A program made the translations under genes and the position numbers. From contig JAJEHN010000025.1 in NCBI GenBank assembly GCA_022823665.1, forward strand, positions 1-64,000: 64,000 nt of DNA. Reading direction: 5' to 3'. The notes beneath the pieces were generated by a model, which had not been told where the DNA came from, ran no database searches, and saw only the letters and a program-made list of their open reading frames with translations. Each line of letters starts with the position of its first letter. Positions within the stretch are counted from its first letter, which is position 1. The DNA is from Thermoanaerobaculia bacterium. GTDB taxonomy: Bacteria; Acidobacteriota; Thermoanaerobaculia; Multivoradales; Multivoraceae. Positions 1 through 8,785 of the stretch are shown piece by piece.

Positions 1-167
1 AATCCAACAGACCAACCTGTGCCGTCCGTCGCGCGCGCATGCTTGCCCCCTCACTCCGATCTGTGAAATCGAAGCTACACCGAGCCCGTTTAGCCCAGCA
101 AAATCAAGCACTTCCGCGCTTCTGGACGAGAACTAGCTAGCCGCCGATCGAGACGCCTCCGCACTCA

Positions 168-1325
168 TCAACCGAGCAACTGGCCCGGCCTGATCCCGGC
201 CAGATACGCTTCACACGGTTCGCAGCGGATGCCCTGAACTTCCAGCCGCTCCTCGCCACGGTAGAGAAGGCGCGCTTGAGCCTCCGGATAGTCCTCCAGG
301 AAGGCGCGAAGCCCACGCAGATCGCGTCCGCGCACGGCGGCGCTGTTCTGCACCTCGAAGGCCCACAGGCCCTCTTCCCCGTACACGACGAAGTCCACTT
401 CGGTGCCCGATTTCGTTCGCCAGAAAGACAGGCTCGCGTTCGAGCCCGAATAGTCGATCCACGCGCGCAGGTGCTGGGCCACCAGCCCCTCCAGGGCTCC
501 CCCCTCGATCTCCTCCGGGCGATCGAGCGGGCCAGCCGGACGAACCGAGCGGAACACGCCCGCGTCGAACCAGTAGAACTTTGGATGAACCGTGAGCTGG
601 CGCTTCTGACGACGCCGGAACACCGGAAGCCGAAAGGCCAGGTAGAGATCCTCGAGGATCCCGATGTACGCCTCGACGGTCTTGCGACTCGCGTGGACAT
701 CCCGAGCCACTTCGGAAACGTTCAGTACGGACCCATGGGAGAACGAAACAGCCTCCACGAAACGCGCAAAGTCGTCGAGCCGTCGGACCAGACCCTCGGC
801 CTGAACCTCCTCCCGCACATAGACCGCTACGTAGGAAGCGAGAGTCGCGTCCGGTGTATCCGAGTCCCACACGACGGGCAGAAGGCCCCGACGAAGTGCG
901 AAAGCAAGGTTGAACGAAGGCAGTTCCGCCGCCATGAACGAATGCATCCGCGCAAGCAGCAGCCGGCCCGCCAGCAGATTGACACCGGCGCTCCTGAGCT
1001 TGCGGGCCGAAGAACCCGTCAGCACGAAACGCGGAGCGGCGCGCCGGCCGCCCCGTTCGATCAGATGGTGGACCACGTCGAGCAGAGCGGGGACCTTTTG
1101 CACTTCGTCGATGACGACGACCTCGGCGTCGGGCTCGCCGTCGACGAGTTCCCTGAGCCGGTCAGGCCGAGCAGCGAACCGCTGCGCCACCTCCGGCCGC
1201 AGGAGGTCGAGCCAGAGCGCGTCGGCGAAGGCTTGCCGCAGGAACGTCGACTTGCCGGTCCCTCTCGGGCCGAACAGGAAGTGACTGGCCTCGGGGAGCC
1301 GGAAGAATCGTCCTAGAAACGCCAT
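168..1325 (-). CDS. P-loop ATPase with C-terminal DUF4143 domain
   Basis: A 385-residue protein. The N-terminal half is an AAA-type ATPase: Walker A GPRGTGKST at about residues 19-27 and Walker B VVVIDE at about 69-74, followed by the segment LTGSSARKL. The C-terminal half has the DUF4143 hallmarks FYWFDAGVFR and FWRTKSGTEVDFVV, the latter resembling a PD-(D/E)XK nuclease core. Such proteins are common as single accessory genes; their biological role is mostly unknown. I start it at ATG 1323-1325 because the 16 codons further upstream look unlike the family. It is transcribed away from the recombinase gene. Family assignment is firm, function is not. Confidence 0.85.
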   Translation of the reverse strand: MAFLGRFFRLPEASHFLFGPRGTGKSTFLRQAFADALWLDLLRPEVAQRFAARPDRLRELVDGEPDAEVVVIDEVQKVPALLDVVHHLIERGGRRAAPRFVLTGSSARKLRSAGVNLLAGRLLLARMHSFMAAELPSFNLAFALRRGLLPVVWDSDTPDATLASYVAVYVREEVQAEGLVRRLDDFARFVEAVSFSHGSVLNVSEVARDVHASRKTVEAYIGILEDLYLAFRLPVFRRRQKRQLTVHPKFYWFDAGVFRSVRPAGPLDRPEEIEGGALEGLVAQHLRAWIDYSGSNASLSFWRTKSGTEVDFVVYGEEGLWAFEVQNSAAVRGRDLRGLRAFLEDYPEAQARLLYRGEERLEVQGIRCEPCEAYLAGIRPGQLLG

Positions 1326-1735
1326 TTCTGCTGCCGATCTGGCGGTTACACTACCAGAACCGCAGGGCCTCACGCCAAGAGAAGGGGCACCGGGCCATTC
1401 GGCCCGGCGGCTGGCCTCGGCGCGGCCTAAGCGATTCTGCCGCTTGGGCTTACGCTGATCGAGCCTGGACTGGGCGGGTTCGCCCGAGAAGGGCTTGACA
1501 ACACCCCTTATGACGTGCTTTCTTCTCTCCTGTACGCGGCCGTCAGGCAGCGGTCAGCCCCGTCATGCACGGGTGATCCGGTTCGTAGCCCTCCAGGACC
1601 GATACCCGCCATGGGCCGTCCGGCGCGCCGGTGCAAGGGTTCAAAGGCACCTTGGGGGGCGTCACCGTGAAGGTAGCGCATCGGCGCGAGAGGTCGACTG
1701 TCGGGGAAAGAGCCGGAACGGCCCGCACCGACCGA
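1326..1735. other. 410-bp divergent intergenic region between ATPase and recombinase
   Basis: I see no convincing gene here; short ORFs in several frames look random. It holds a perfect stem-loop, CCGGGCC-ATTC-GGCCCGG (1390-1407), and a weaker inverted repeat AAGCG-N7-CGCTT (1429-1445). A TTGACA hexamer at 1495-1500 could be a -35 element for the recombinase, but no good -10 follows at 17 bp. Being next to a tyrosine recombinase gene, the region may contain its attachment site; no duplicated core was found within the window. Confidence 0.4.
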
Positions 1736-2731
1736 ATGGACTCGGCAGAGGCGGGCAGGCCCCTCGCCAGCGAGGTGATCCGAAGATCGCTCGCGGAGAA
1801 CACCCGGATCGCCTATCGGGCCGGCTGGAAGCGGTTCGCCGCCTACTGCCGCAGCACGGACACGGAACCGATGGAGGCGACGCCAGCCGACGTCGTGGAT
1901 TTCCTGGTCCGACTGGCGTCGACGCCACGCTCGCCCGGGGCGACCACGAAGCAGGGTGAACCGCTCGCCCTGGGCACGCTCAGAATCTGTCTGGCGGCGA
2001 TCAACCGGCAGTTCAGCGAACGCGACAGGGATTCTCCGGCTCGTCATCCCAGCGTCGCGACCGTCCTGCAGGCGCTGGGGCGGATGTCCAGCATGCGGTG
2101 CCGGCAGGTCAAGGCGTTGCGGGACCACGAGATCGTGAAGATCCTCGAACGCTGCGACGAGCGCGCCAGACGGAAGGGGAACCGGCTCATCGCTGCCCGC
2201 GACGCCGCTCTCCTCGCCGTCGGCTTCGCCGGGGCGCTCCGCCGCTCCGAGATCTGCGGCCTCCGGTTCGAGGACGTCGAATTCCTGGGAGGACCGAAGG
2301 CTCGCAACGGCATGTTCCTCGACATCCGGCGGTCGAAGACGGATCCGTACGGACGCGGCGAACGCATCGCGATACCGGACGGTACGGCGATCCGCCCCGT
2401 CGAGCGACTTCGGGACTGGCTCTCGCTTTCCCGCATCGAACGCGGGCCGGTGTTCCAGACGATGCGGCGAGGCGGACACCTGCAGGGCCGCGCTGTTGGC
2501 CCGTCAGACGTGGCTCGCCTCGTGAAGCAGTACGTGGACACCATCGGTCTGGACCCCGCCGAGTACTCTGGACACTCCCTGAGGGCCGGGTTCGTGACGA
2601 GCGCCGCCGCTCACCACGCCCGCCTCGACAAGATCATGGAAGTCACGCGGCACAAGAGCACGGACATGGTGCTCCGTTACATCCGCCGGGCCGACGCATT
2701 CGAGGACCACGCGGGGGCCGACTTTCTCTAG
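1736..2731 (+). CDS. Tyrosine recombinase / phage-type integrase
   Basis: A 331-residue site-specific recombinase. The N-terminal SAM-like core-binding domain (about 15-110) contains the typical segment NTRIAYRAGWKRFAAYC. In the catalytic domain the conserved residues are visible: Arg in GALRRSEICGLRFEDV (about 168), HSLRAGF (His about 280 and the second Arg), HKST, and the Tyr nucleophile in VLRYIRRAD (about 315). All five look intact. ATG 1736 is preferred over the in-frame ATG at 1631 because the extra 35 residues are not domain-like. It probably moves or maintains an accessory element, in keeping with the DUF4143 ATPase beside it. Its exact target cannot be told. Confidence 0.9.
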   Translation: MDSAEAGRPLASEVIRRSLAENTRIAYRAGWKRFAAYCRSTDTEPMEATPADVVDFLVRLASTPRSPGATTKQGEPLALGTLRICLAAINRQFSERDRDSPARHPSVATVLQALGRMSSMRCRQVKALRDHEIVKILERCDERARRKGNRLIAARDAALLAVGFAGALRRSEICGLRFEDVEFLGGPKARNGMFLDIRRSKTDPYGRGERIAIPDGTAIRPVERLRDWLSLSRIERGPVFQTMRRGGHLQGRAVGPSDVARLVKQYVDTIGLDPAEYSGHSLRAGFVTSAAAHHARLDKIMEVTRHKSTDMVLRYIRRADAFEDHAGADFL

Positions 2732-2834
2732 GCGAAGGTGGGGCCGCCCGCCCTGGTCGACAAAGTGTCTGCGCGCGCGGCCGTGGATAAGCCCTCCCCA
2801 CAGCCCGGGCGCACTGGACGGGCAGCCCCGGGAT

Positions 2835-2996
2835 CTACGGTTCCCCCATCGTCTCGACGATGGTGATGCCCTCTGAACACGCCCAGACGAAGAGTGCCGA
2901 GCAGACCACGGCGAACATGGCCAGAATGCCCGTGAACAGGGCGATCCACCGAAGGAGTCGCACGATCTGCTGCTGCTCGGGATAGAGAAGGCTCAT
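2835..2996 (-). CDS. Possible 53-residue single-pass membrane protein
   Basis: A short ORF starting MSLLYPEQQQIVRLLRW with one strong hydrophobic stretch, IALFTGILAMFAVVCSALF (about residues 18-36), and an acidic tail ending VETMGEP. The basic residues before the hydrophobic stretch suggest the N terminus stays in the cytoplasm. No clear ribosome binding site precedes ATG 2994-2996. It diverges from the sensor kinase gene, whose earliest start is 11 bp away. I do not recognise a family. A different-frame ORF on the same strand (2728-2949) has no hydrophobic pattern and is taken as the shadow. Confidence 0.4.
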   Translation of the reverse strand: MSLLYPEQQQIVRLLRWIALFTGILAMFAVVCSALFVWACSEGITIVETMGEP

Positions 2997-3007
2997 CGTC
3001 TCAGCGG

Positions 3008-5449
3008 ATGCATTGGGAGCGGACGTTTACTAGACGAGAGCGATCGTGTCGTGATCTTCGAGCGACGAAATGGGGAACAGGGCATAATCGCGTGATCGTG
3101 CCGAAGGAAAGCCCCGACAAACTCCGGCAGCGGATCGCGGCGCTCGAGGAGCGCCTCTCCGCGCTTCCCGCCGCCATCATCCGCGTCAGCGCCAGCTTGG
3201 ACCTCGGCACCGTCCTGCGGGAGGTCGTCGACAGCGCCCGCGCCCTGACCGGCGCACGCTACGGCGTGATCACCACCCAGACCGAAACCGGCCGGATTCA
3301 GGACTTCGTCACCTCCGGCTTCACGCCCGAAGAACAGGGCGAGATGACCGCGTGGTCCGATGGTCCGCGGCTGTTCGCGCACTTCCGGGACCTCCGGGCG
3401 CCTCTGAGGCTGGCGAATCTGCCGGACTACGTCCGCGAGCTCGGCTTCTCGTCGGATCTGATGCGCTCCCAGACCCTTCAGTGCACGCCGCTGGTTCACC
3501 GCAACGTCTATGTCGGCAGCTTCTTCCTCGCGGAGAAGGAGGGCGGCCGCGAGTTCACGAAGAGCGACGAGGAGGTTCTGGTCCTGTTCGCTTCCCAGGC
3601 GGCGACGGCCATCGCCAATGCACGCACGCACCGCGACGAGCAGCGCGCCAGGGCCGACCTGGAGGCCCTCGTCGAGACGTCACCGGTGGGTGTCGTCGTG
3701 TTCGACGGCGAGACGGGCAAGCCCGTGTCCTTCAACCGGGAGGCGCGGCGGATCGTCGAGGACCTGCGCGCGCCCGGGGACTCCCCGGAAGAGCTGCTGA
3801 ACCTCGTGATCTGTCGCCGCGGCGACGGACGCGAGGTGACCATGGCCGAGTTCCCGATGGCGCAGCAACTGAGCGACCCCGAGACGGTACGCGCCGAGGA
3901 GATGACGCTGTCCGTTCCCGACGGCCGCAGCGTCAGGACGCTCGTCAACGCCACGCCGACTCGCTCCAAGGAGGGCGCGGTCGAGTCGATGGTGGTCACC
4001 CTGCAGGATCTGACGCCTCTCGAGGAGCTGGACCGGCTGCGAGCCGAGTTCCTGAGCATGGTGAGCCACGAGCTCCGAACGCCCCTGATCTCGATCAAGG
4101 GATCGACGGCCACCGTGCTGGGCGCCGCGCCGGCCCCTGATCCGGCCGAGATGCTGCAGTTCTTCCGGGTCATCGACGATCAGGCAGACCGGATGCGCAA
4201 TCTGATCGCCGACCTGCTGGACCAGGGGCGCATCGCGGCGGGCACTCTCTCGGTCTCCGTCGAGCGGGTCGAGGTAGCCGGCCTCATCGATCAGGCCAGG
4301 AGTACCTTCAACTGGGCCGGAAGCAGGCGCGCCATGACCGTCGACCTGCCGGAAGACCTGCCGTGCGTGCTGGCGGACCCGGGGCGCATCGTCCAGGTGC
4401 TCAACAATCTCCTGTCGAACGCGGCGCGTCATTCCCCCGAGGCGTCTCCGATCGCGGTGGCCGCGTCACTGGACCGCGACCAGGTAGCCATCTCGGTTAC
4501 CGACCTCGGCAGCGGACTGCCGCCGGAGAAGCTGCCTCACCTGTTCCGCAAGCACGCGGACGCGAGCGGCGAGAAGGGAGTGGGCCACGGCCTCGGACTC
4601 GCCATCTGCAAGGGGCTCGTCGAGGCGCACGGCGGCCGCATCTGGGCGGAAAGCGGAGACGCGGGCCACGGCACCCGGTTCACGTTCACGCTTCCGGTGG
4701 CCGCGGACACGAACGATGCCGCCCCGACCGTCTCTTCGCAACCTCGTTCGCCGAAACGGAACGGGGAGACGCCCATCCTCGTTCTCGACGACGACCCGCA
4801 GACGCTACGGCACGTTCGGGACACGCTTTCCGAGGCGGGCTACGCACCCATCCTGACGGGCGACCCCGACGAACTGCCCAACCTCATCAGAACGCACAGG
4901 CCTCGGCTCGTCCTTCTCGATCTCGTCCTGCCGGGCACGGACGGTCTCGAGTTGATGGAGAGCGTCCCCGAACTGGAGGATCTGCCGATCATCTTCATCT
5001 CCGTCTACGGCAGGGACGAGACGATCGTTCGGGCGCTGGATGCAGGAGCCGCGGACTACATCGTCAAGCCCTTCTCTCCGTCGGAGCTGACTGCCAGGGT
5101 GCGGGCGGCGCTCCGTCGTCAGGCCGAGCCCAAGCCTTTCCGCCTGGGCGACCTCTCCATCCGCTACGACGAACGCCTTGTCACCGTGGACGGCGAGCCC
5201 GTGGCGCTCACCGTCACCGAGTTCGAGGTGCTCCGGGTGCTGTCAACTCACGCCGGGCGTGTCGTGACGTACGAGTCGCTGCTGCGCCAGGCCTGGCGCG
5301 GACGCGCTCGGAACACCGAGGATCCAAAGGTCGTGCGCGCCATGGTGAAGAGCCTCCGCCGCAAGCTGGGCGACGACGCCGCCCACCCGGCCTACGTGCT
5401 CAACGAGCGCGGCGTCGGCTACCGCATGCCCCGGCCCGGCAACGAGTAG
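3008..5449 (+). CDS. Histidine kinase fused to OmpR-type response regulator (GAF-PAS-HK-REC-wHTH)
   Basis: An 813-residue protein with a whole two-component system in one chain. In order: GAF (about 57-208), PAS (about 215-340), HisKA with SMVSHELRTPL (phospho-acceptor His about 354), HATPase with N box NLLSNAARHSPE and G boxes DLGSGLPPE and GHGLGLAI (about 455-570), REC (about 590-705) with acceptor Asp in LVLLDLVLPG (about 638) and the VKPFSP lysine, then an OmpR/PhoB winged helix (about 715-810) ending NERGVGYRMP. No membrane segment is seen, so sensing is probably cytoplasmic through GAF and PAS. GTG 3092 is an alternative start that leaves room for a promoter and drops a non-conserved N terminus. 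Signal and targets are unknown. Confidence 0.9.
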   Translation: MHWERTFTRRERSCRDLRATKWGTGHNRVIVPKESPDKLRQRIAALEERLSALPAAIIRVSASLDLGTVLREVVDSARALTGARYGVITTQTETGRIQDFVTSGFTPEEQGEMTAWSDGPRLFAHFRDLRAPLRLANLPDYVRELGFSSDLMRSQTLQCTPLVHRNVYVGSFFLAEKEGGREFTKSDEEVLVLFASQAATAIANARTHRDEQRARADLEALVETSPVGVVVFDGETGKPVSFNREARRIVEDLRAPGDSPEELLNLVICRRGDGREVTMAEFPMAQQLSDPETVRAEEMTLSVPDGRSVRTLVNATPTRSKEGAVESMVVTLQDLTPLEELDRLRAEFLSMVSHELRTPLISIKGSTATVLGAAPAPDPAEMLQFFRVIDDQADRMRNLIADLLDQGRIAAGTLSVSVERVEVAGLIDQARSTFNWAGSRRAMTVDLPEDLPCVLADPGRIVQVLNNLLSNAARHSPEASPIAVAASLDRDQVAISVTDLGSGLPPEKLPHLFRKHADASGEKGVGHGLGLAICKGLVEAHGGRIWAESGDAGHGTRFTFTLPVAADTNDAAPTVSSQPRSPKRNGETPILVLDDDPQTLRHVRDTLSEAGYAPILTGDPDELPNLIRTHRPRLVLLDLVLPGTDGLELMESVPELEDLPIIFISVYGRDETIVRALDAGAADYIVKPFSPSELTARVRAALRRQAEPKPFRLGDLSIRYDERLVTVDGEPVALTVTEFEVLRVLSTHAGRVVTYESLLRQAWRGRARNTEDPKVVRAMVKSLRRKLGDDAAHPAYVLNERGVGYRMPRPGNE

Positions 5450-5473
5450 GTCACCGGTCGCGCTGTCAGAGCA

Positions 5474-5564
5474 TGGCGGAGGGGGTGGGATTCGAACCCA
5501 CGGTGGACTGTTAATCCACGCCGGTTTTCAAGACCGGTGCTTTCGACCACTCAGCCACCCCTCC
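5474..5564 (-). tRNA. tRNA-Ser (anticodon TGA)
   Basis: A class II tRNA with a long variable arm. Acceptor halves GGAGGGG and CCCCTCC pair, with discriminator G and an encoded CCA (5474-5476). Anticodon loop CTTGAAA gives TGA (plus-strand TCA at 5528-5530); the T loop TTCGAAT is canonical. Its 5' end lies 11 nt after the serS stop on the same strand, so the tRNA may be cotranscribed with its own synthetase. Confidence 0.97.
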
Positions 5565-5575
5565 TCGGGAATGGC

Positions 5576-6868
5576 CTAGCCTGACACGATCTCCTCCAGC
5601 CCGCCGACATACGGCCGGAGGGCCTGGGGAATGCGCACGGAGCCCGACGCCGTCTGGTAGTTCTCCAGCAGCGCGACCAGTGTGCGGCCGACGGCCAGGC
5701 CGGAGCCGTTCAGGGTATGGACATGGCGCAGGGCGCCGCCGCCCTGGGGGCGGTAGCGGGTTCGCACCCGCCGTGCCTGGAACGCCTCCGCGTTGGAGCA
5801 GGACGAGATCTCCCGGTACGTCGCCTGGCCCGGCAGCCAGACTTCCAGGTCGTAGGTCTTGGCCATGGCGAAGCCCATGTCGCCGGTGCTCAGGCAGACG
5901 ACCCGGTAGGGCAGTTCGAGTCGCTGGAGCACCTTCTCGGCATGAGCCGTCAGTTGCTCAAGCGCCTCGTGGCTGGTCTCGGGCGTCGTCACCTGCACGA
6001 GTTCCACCTTCTGGAACTGGTGCAGACGGATGAGCCCGCGGACGTCACGGCCATAGGAACCCGCCTCGGCCCGGAAGCAGGGCGTGAGCGCGGCGTACCT
6101 GAGCGGCAACTGGTCTTCCTCGAGCACTTCGTCGGCGTGGAGGTTGACCAGAGGCACCTCGCCGGTCGGGATGAGGTAGCGCTCGTCCGGCTGGACGCGG
6201 AAGAGATCCTCCTCGAACTTCGGGAGCTGGCCGCTGCCGACCAGGCAGTCCCGCTTCACCAGGAACGGCGGCAGCACCTCGGCGTAGCCGTGCTCCTCGA
6301 TGTGAAGGTCGAGCATGAAGGCGGCGAGCGCCCGTTCCAGGCGCGCGCCCCAGCCCATGTAGGTCACGAACCGGGCGCCGGCCAGCTTGGCGCCGCGCTC
6401 GAAGTCGAGAATGCCGAGTTCGGGGCCGATGTCCCAGTGGTTCCTGGGCTCGAAGTCGAAACGGGGCGGTTCGCCGACGATCCGCTCTACCCGGTTGACC
6501 GACTCGTCGGCGCCCACCGGAACGGACTCGTGGGCGATGTTCGGCACCTGGAGCTCGGCCTCGGTCAACTCCGCCTCGGCCTTCTCGACCGCCTCCTCGA
6601 GGTGGTCGATGCGGACCTTTAGCCCAGTCATCTCTAGAATCAGGTGTTCGGTGTCTTCCTTCTTCGCCTCGCCCTGAGCCTTCAGCCTGCCGATCTCCTG
6701 GCCTGCCAACCGTCGGCGATGCCGGAGTTCCTCCAGTTCGGTGAGCGCCTCGCGGCGTCGGCGGTCGCTGGACGTCCACTGGTCGATCAGCGCGGAGTCG
6801 ACGCCGCGCGCTTCAACCGCCGCGGCAACCCGCTCGGGTTCGCTTCTGAGCAGTTCTCGGGGCAACAT
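5576..6868 (-). CDS. serS: Seryl-tRNA synthetase
   Basis: A 430-residue cytoplasmic class II synthetase that charges tRNA-Ser (and tRNA-Sec) with serine. The N-terminal long coiled-coil arm that grips the tRNA (about 30-105) is seen in the charged helices around [17 protein letters not shown]. The catalytic core has [10 protein letters not shown], motif 2 around [37 protein letters not shown], and motif 3 [19 protein letters not shown]. Start is ATG 6866-6868, giving normal family length; the frame stays open far upstream but this is non-coding antisense. The tRNA-Ser gene follows at 11 nt. Confidence 0.97.
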   Translation of the reverse strand: MLPRELLRSEPERVAAAVEARGVDSALIDQWTSSDRRRREALTELEELRHRRRLAGQEIGRLKAQGEAKKEDTEHLILEMTGLKVRIDHLEEAVEKAEAELTEAELQVPNIAHESVPVGADESVNRVERIVGEPPRFDFEPRNHWDIGPELGILDFERGAKLAGARFVTYMGWGARLERALAAFMLDLHIEEHGYAEVLPPFLVKRDCLVGSGQLPKFEEDLFRVQPDERYLIPTGEVPLVNLHADEVLEEDQLPLRYAALTPCFRAEAGSYGRDVRGLIRLHQFQKVELVQVTTPETSHEALEQLTAHAEKVLQRLELPYRVVCLSTGDMGFAMAKTYDLEVWLPGQATYREISSCSNAEAFQARRVRTRYRPQGGGALRHVHTLNGSGLAVGRTLVALLENYQTASGSVRIPQALRPYVGGLEEIVSG

Positions 6869-6919
6869 GGCGGTGGCAGTCTTCCAACGTTCGTCCCTCA
6901 GGGCAAGGATCGCTAACTG

Positions 6920-8785
6920 ATGACCGACCCAGAGCCAGCCTCGACCTCCGGAGTTCCTCCGGCGCCGACCTGGGCAGCCGCCCTGCCGCCCCTGCTCGCA
7001 GGGTTCGCGATGTTCGCCCTGGCCGGCGTCGAGCGCGACCCGCAGGCAGCCGCCGAAAGCCAGTACCTGGCGCTCGCGGCGACGACGGTTCTCCTGGCCG
7101 CGGCCGGCGTGGCCCGGCGGCCGTTCGGCGCACCGGCGCTGGCCCTGCCGGTCCTCGCTGTGGTCGCGTTCGTCGCCATCCCGCCCGCTGGCCCCGCCCG
7201 CGGCGCGGCGATGGGAGCCCTGCTCTGTCTCGGCCCGGCGGCACTGCTGGTGGACAGCCTGATCGCCCGGCGCGCCGAGCTGTTCGAGCCGCCCGGCTCG
7301 CTCGAACCGGCCCGCCTGTTGCGGCTGGGCGTCCTGCTGGCGGCGGCGCTCATCGGGCTCAACCTGCTCCTTCGGCAGGGAGAGCTGCTCGACGGTTCGA
7401 CGCTCAGGCTGCTGGTGGTCCTGGTCGCCATTCCGGCCGCGGCGACCGTGATCGTCCTGGTGCTGTTCGCTCGGTTCGGCGCTCCGGCCCTGGCGGGGAC
7501 GGCGGCTCTGCTGCTGGCCGCCGGCGGCGTGCGCTCGAACGTCGTCCTGGTGCTGGCGGCGGCCGCCTGCGCCGACGCCGTCGCGCGCGCCCTCGAGCAG
7601 CGTTGGCCGGCGGTGGCGGGCGCGGCCGGCCTGGCGCTCGCCGCGGTGGTCGGTCTCGTCCTGCTTCGCGAGCCCGCGTTCGGCGTACTCATCGCCGCCA
7701 TGGCCGCGGCGATCGTCTGGCCCCGCTTCGCCTTCGCGATCGTCCTGGTCCTGGCCGGCGCCCTGACCGTGTGGCAGCCGCTGGAAGCGGGCGCGCCCTG
7801 GCCCGACGTGTTCGCCGGACTGCCTCTGGTGCTGATCGCGGCGCCGAGCCTGATCGGCAGGGGAAACCTCCAGGCAGTGTCCGCGGCCGCGCTGCTGGCC
7901 ATCGCCGGACTGCGGTTCCTGCCGCCGCAGCAGGCGCTGCTGGCGGGCATCGCCCTGTGGACCGTGCTCTACGCGAAACGGTCGGACGGCTTGTCCGCCG
8001 AGGAACCGCCGGTCGGCCCCTGGCACAGCCTCGCGCTCCGCGGCGACGCCGCCGTGTTCGGCTACTGCCTGCAGGGTGGCCTGCTCGCGTTGGCGACGCT
8101 GTCGGCGACCTATCCGTGGCTCCAGCCGGCCCATCTCGAGGACCGGCTGCGCGCCTTCGGACTCGGCGGCGGGCTCGAGCACTGGTTCGCGCTGGCCGGC
8201 ATCCTCCTGCTCGCCCACGCGTCGGCCGCGCTGGTCCGCAGGACGCCGGCGCCGCGGGTGCTGGTCCTTGCCCTGGCCGCCGTCCTGCTGACGACGGCCG
8301 CGCTCGGCGCATGGGACGCCTTCAAGCCCCGGCGGACGTTGCTCAGCTCGCCCCGCCAGGTGCTGACGGCGGACAGCCCCCGCTGGACGGCGCCCGCCGG
8401 CGGCTGCGGGAAGCTGATCCTCGACACGGCGGTCGCCAACAGCGCCGGGGTCGCCGCCGGCCAGCCCGTGGCGCGTATCGGCGTCGGCACCGCCGAGGAC
8501 GCGGCCACGGGTACCGGATCCGGGGCCGCCATCCTCCGGCACGGCGAGCACACCGGCGAATGGTCGGCCCGAGCGACCGGCGACCTCGCCGGCCGGAAGC
8601 CCTGGCTGCACTGGGTGGCCGGCGGCGAAGGCGAACCGTTCTTCGGCACGCGCTACCGGAGCGAAGTCGACCTGACGCCCTTCTGCGGCAAGGGCGACCT
8701 GGTCGTCGTTCGGGAGCCCGGGCTGCCGGAGCAGGTGGAACTGACGCTGTTCTTCGCCCTTCAACTCGGCAAACCCGACGCTTGA
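6920..8785 (+). CDS. Polytopic membrane protein with C-terminal soluble domain, unknown function
   Basis: 621 residues. Roughly the first 460 are a string of hydrophobic Ala/Leu/Val-rich segments (a dozen or more likely membrane helices). The last 150 or so, from about residue 470, form a soluble domain with two cysteines (GGCGKL and TPFCGKG). I do not recognise a family. The position at the head of a run of glycosyltransferase genes, and the TTGA overlap with the next one, suggest a role in making or exporting a surface glycan, for example as a polymerase- or flippase-like protein; no diagnostic motif supports this. It diverges from serS with 51 bp between the starts. Confidence 0.7.
   Translation: MTDPEPASTSGVPPAPTWAAALPPLLAGFAMFALAGVERDPQAAAESQYLALAATTVLLAAAGVARRPFGAPALALPVLAVVAFVAIPPAGPARGAAMGALLCLGPAALLVDSLIARRAELFEPPGSLEPARLLRLGVLLAAALIGLNLLLRQGELLDGSTLRLLVVLVAIPAAATVIVLVLFARFGAPALAGTAALLLAAGGVRSNVVLVLAAAACADAVARALEQRWPAVAGAAGLALAAVVGLVLLREPAFGVLIAAMAAAIVWPRFAFAIVLVLAGALTVWQPLEAGAPWPDVFAGLPLVLIAAPSLIGRGNLQAVSAAALLAIAGLRFLPPQQALLAGIALWTVLYAKRSDGLSAEEPPVGPWHSLALRGDAAVFGYCLQGGLLALATLSATYPWLQPAHLEDRLRAFGLGGGLEHWFALAGILLLAHASAALVRRTPAPRVLVLALAAVLLTTAALGAWDAFKPRRTLLSSPRQVLTADSPRWTAPAGGCGKLILDTAVANSAGVAAGQPVARIGVGTAEDAATGTGSGAAILRHGEHTGEWSARATGDLAGRKPWLHWVAGGEGEPFFGTRYRSEVDLTPFCGKGDLVVVREPGLPEQVELTLFFALQLGKPDA

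Noticed and set aside
1..167. Possible gene end at the left edge
   Set aside because: Short frames only, no motif or continuity; nothing can be supported.
276..1316. 346-residue ORF on the plus strand
   Set aside because: Lies antisense to the DUF4143 ATPase, whose motifs are clear; composition is typical of a shadow frame.
1495..1500. TTGACA as -35 for the recombinase
   Set aside because: No acceptable -10 at 16-18 bp; left as a remark in the intergenic entry.
2728..2949. 73-residue minus-strand ORF beginning MDRPVHGHSGHV
   Set aside because: No hydrophobic or domain pattern and overlaps the better small membrane ORF in another frame.
5474..5500. Attachment site at the tRNA-Ser 3' end
   Set aside because: I looked for a second copy of this segment in 1-5473 and saw none, so no att site is annotated; it could lie left of the window.
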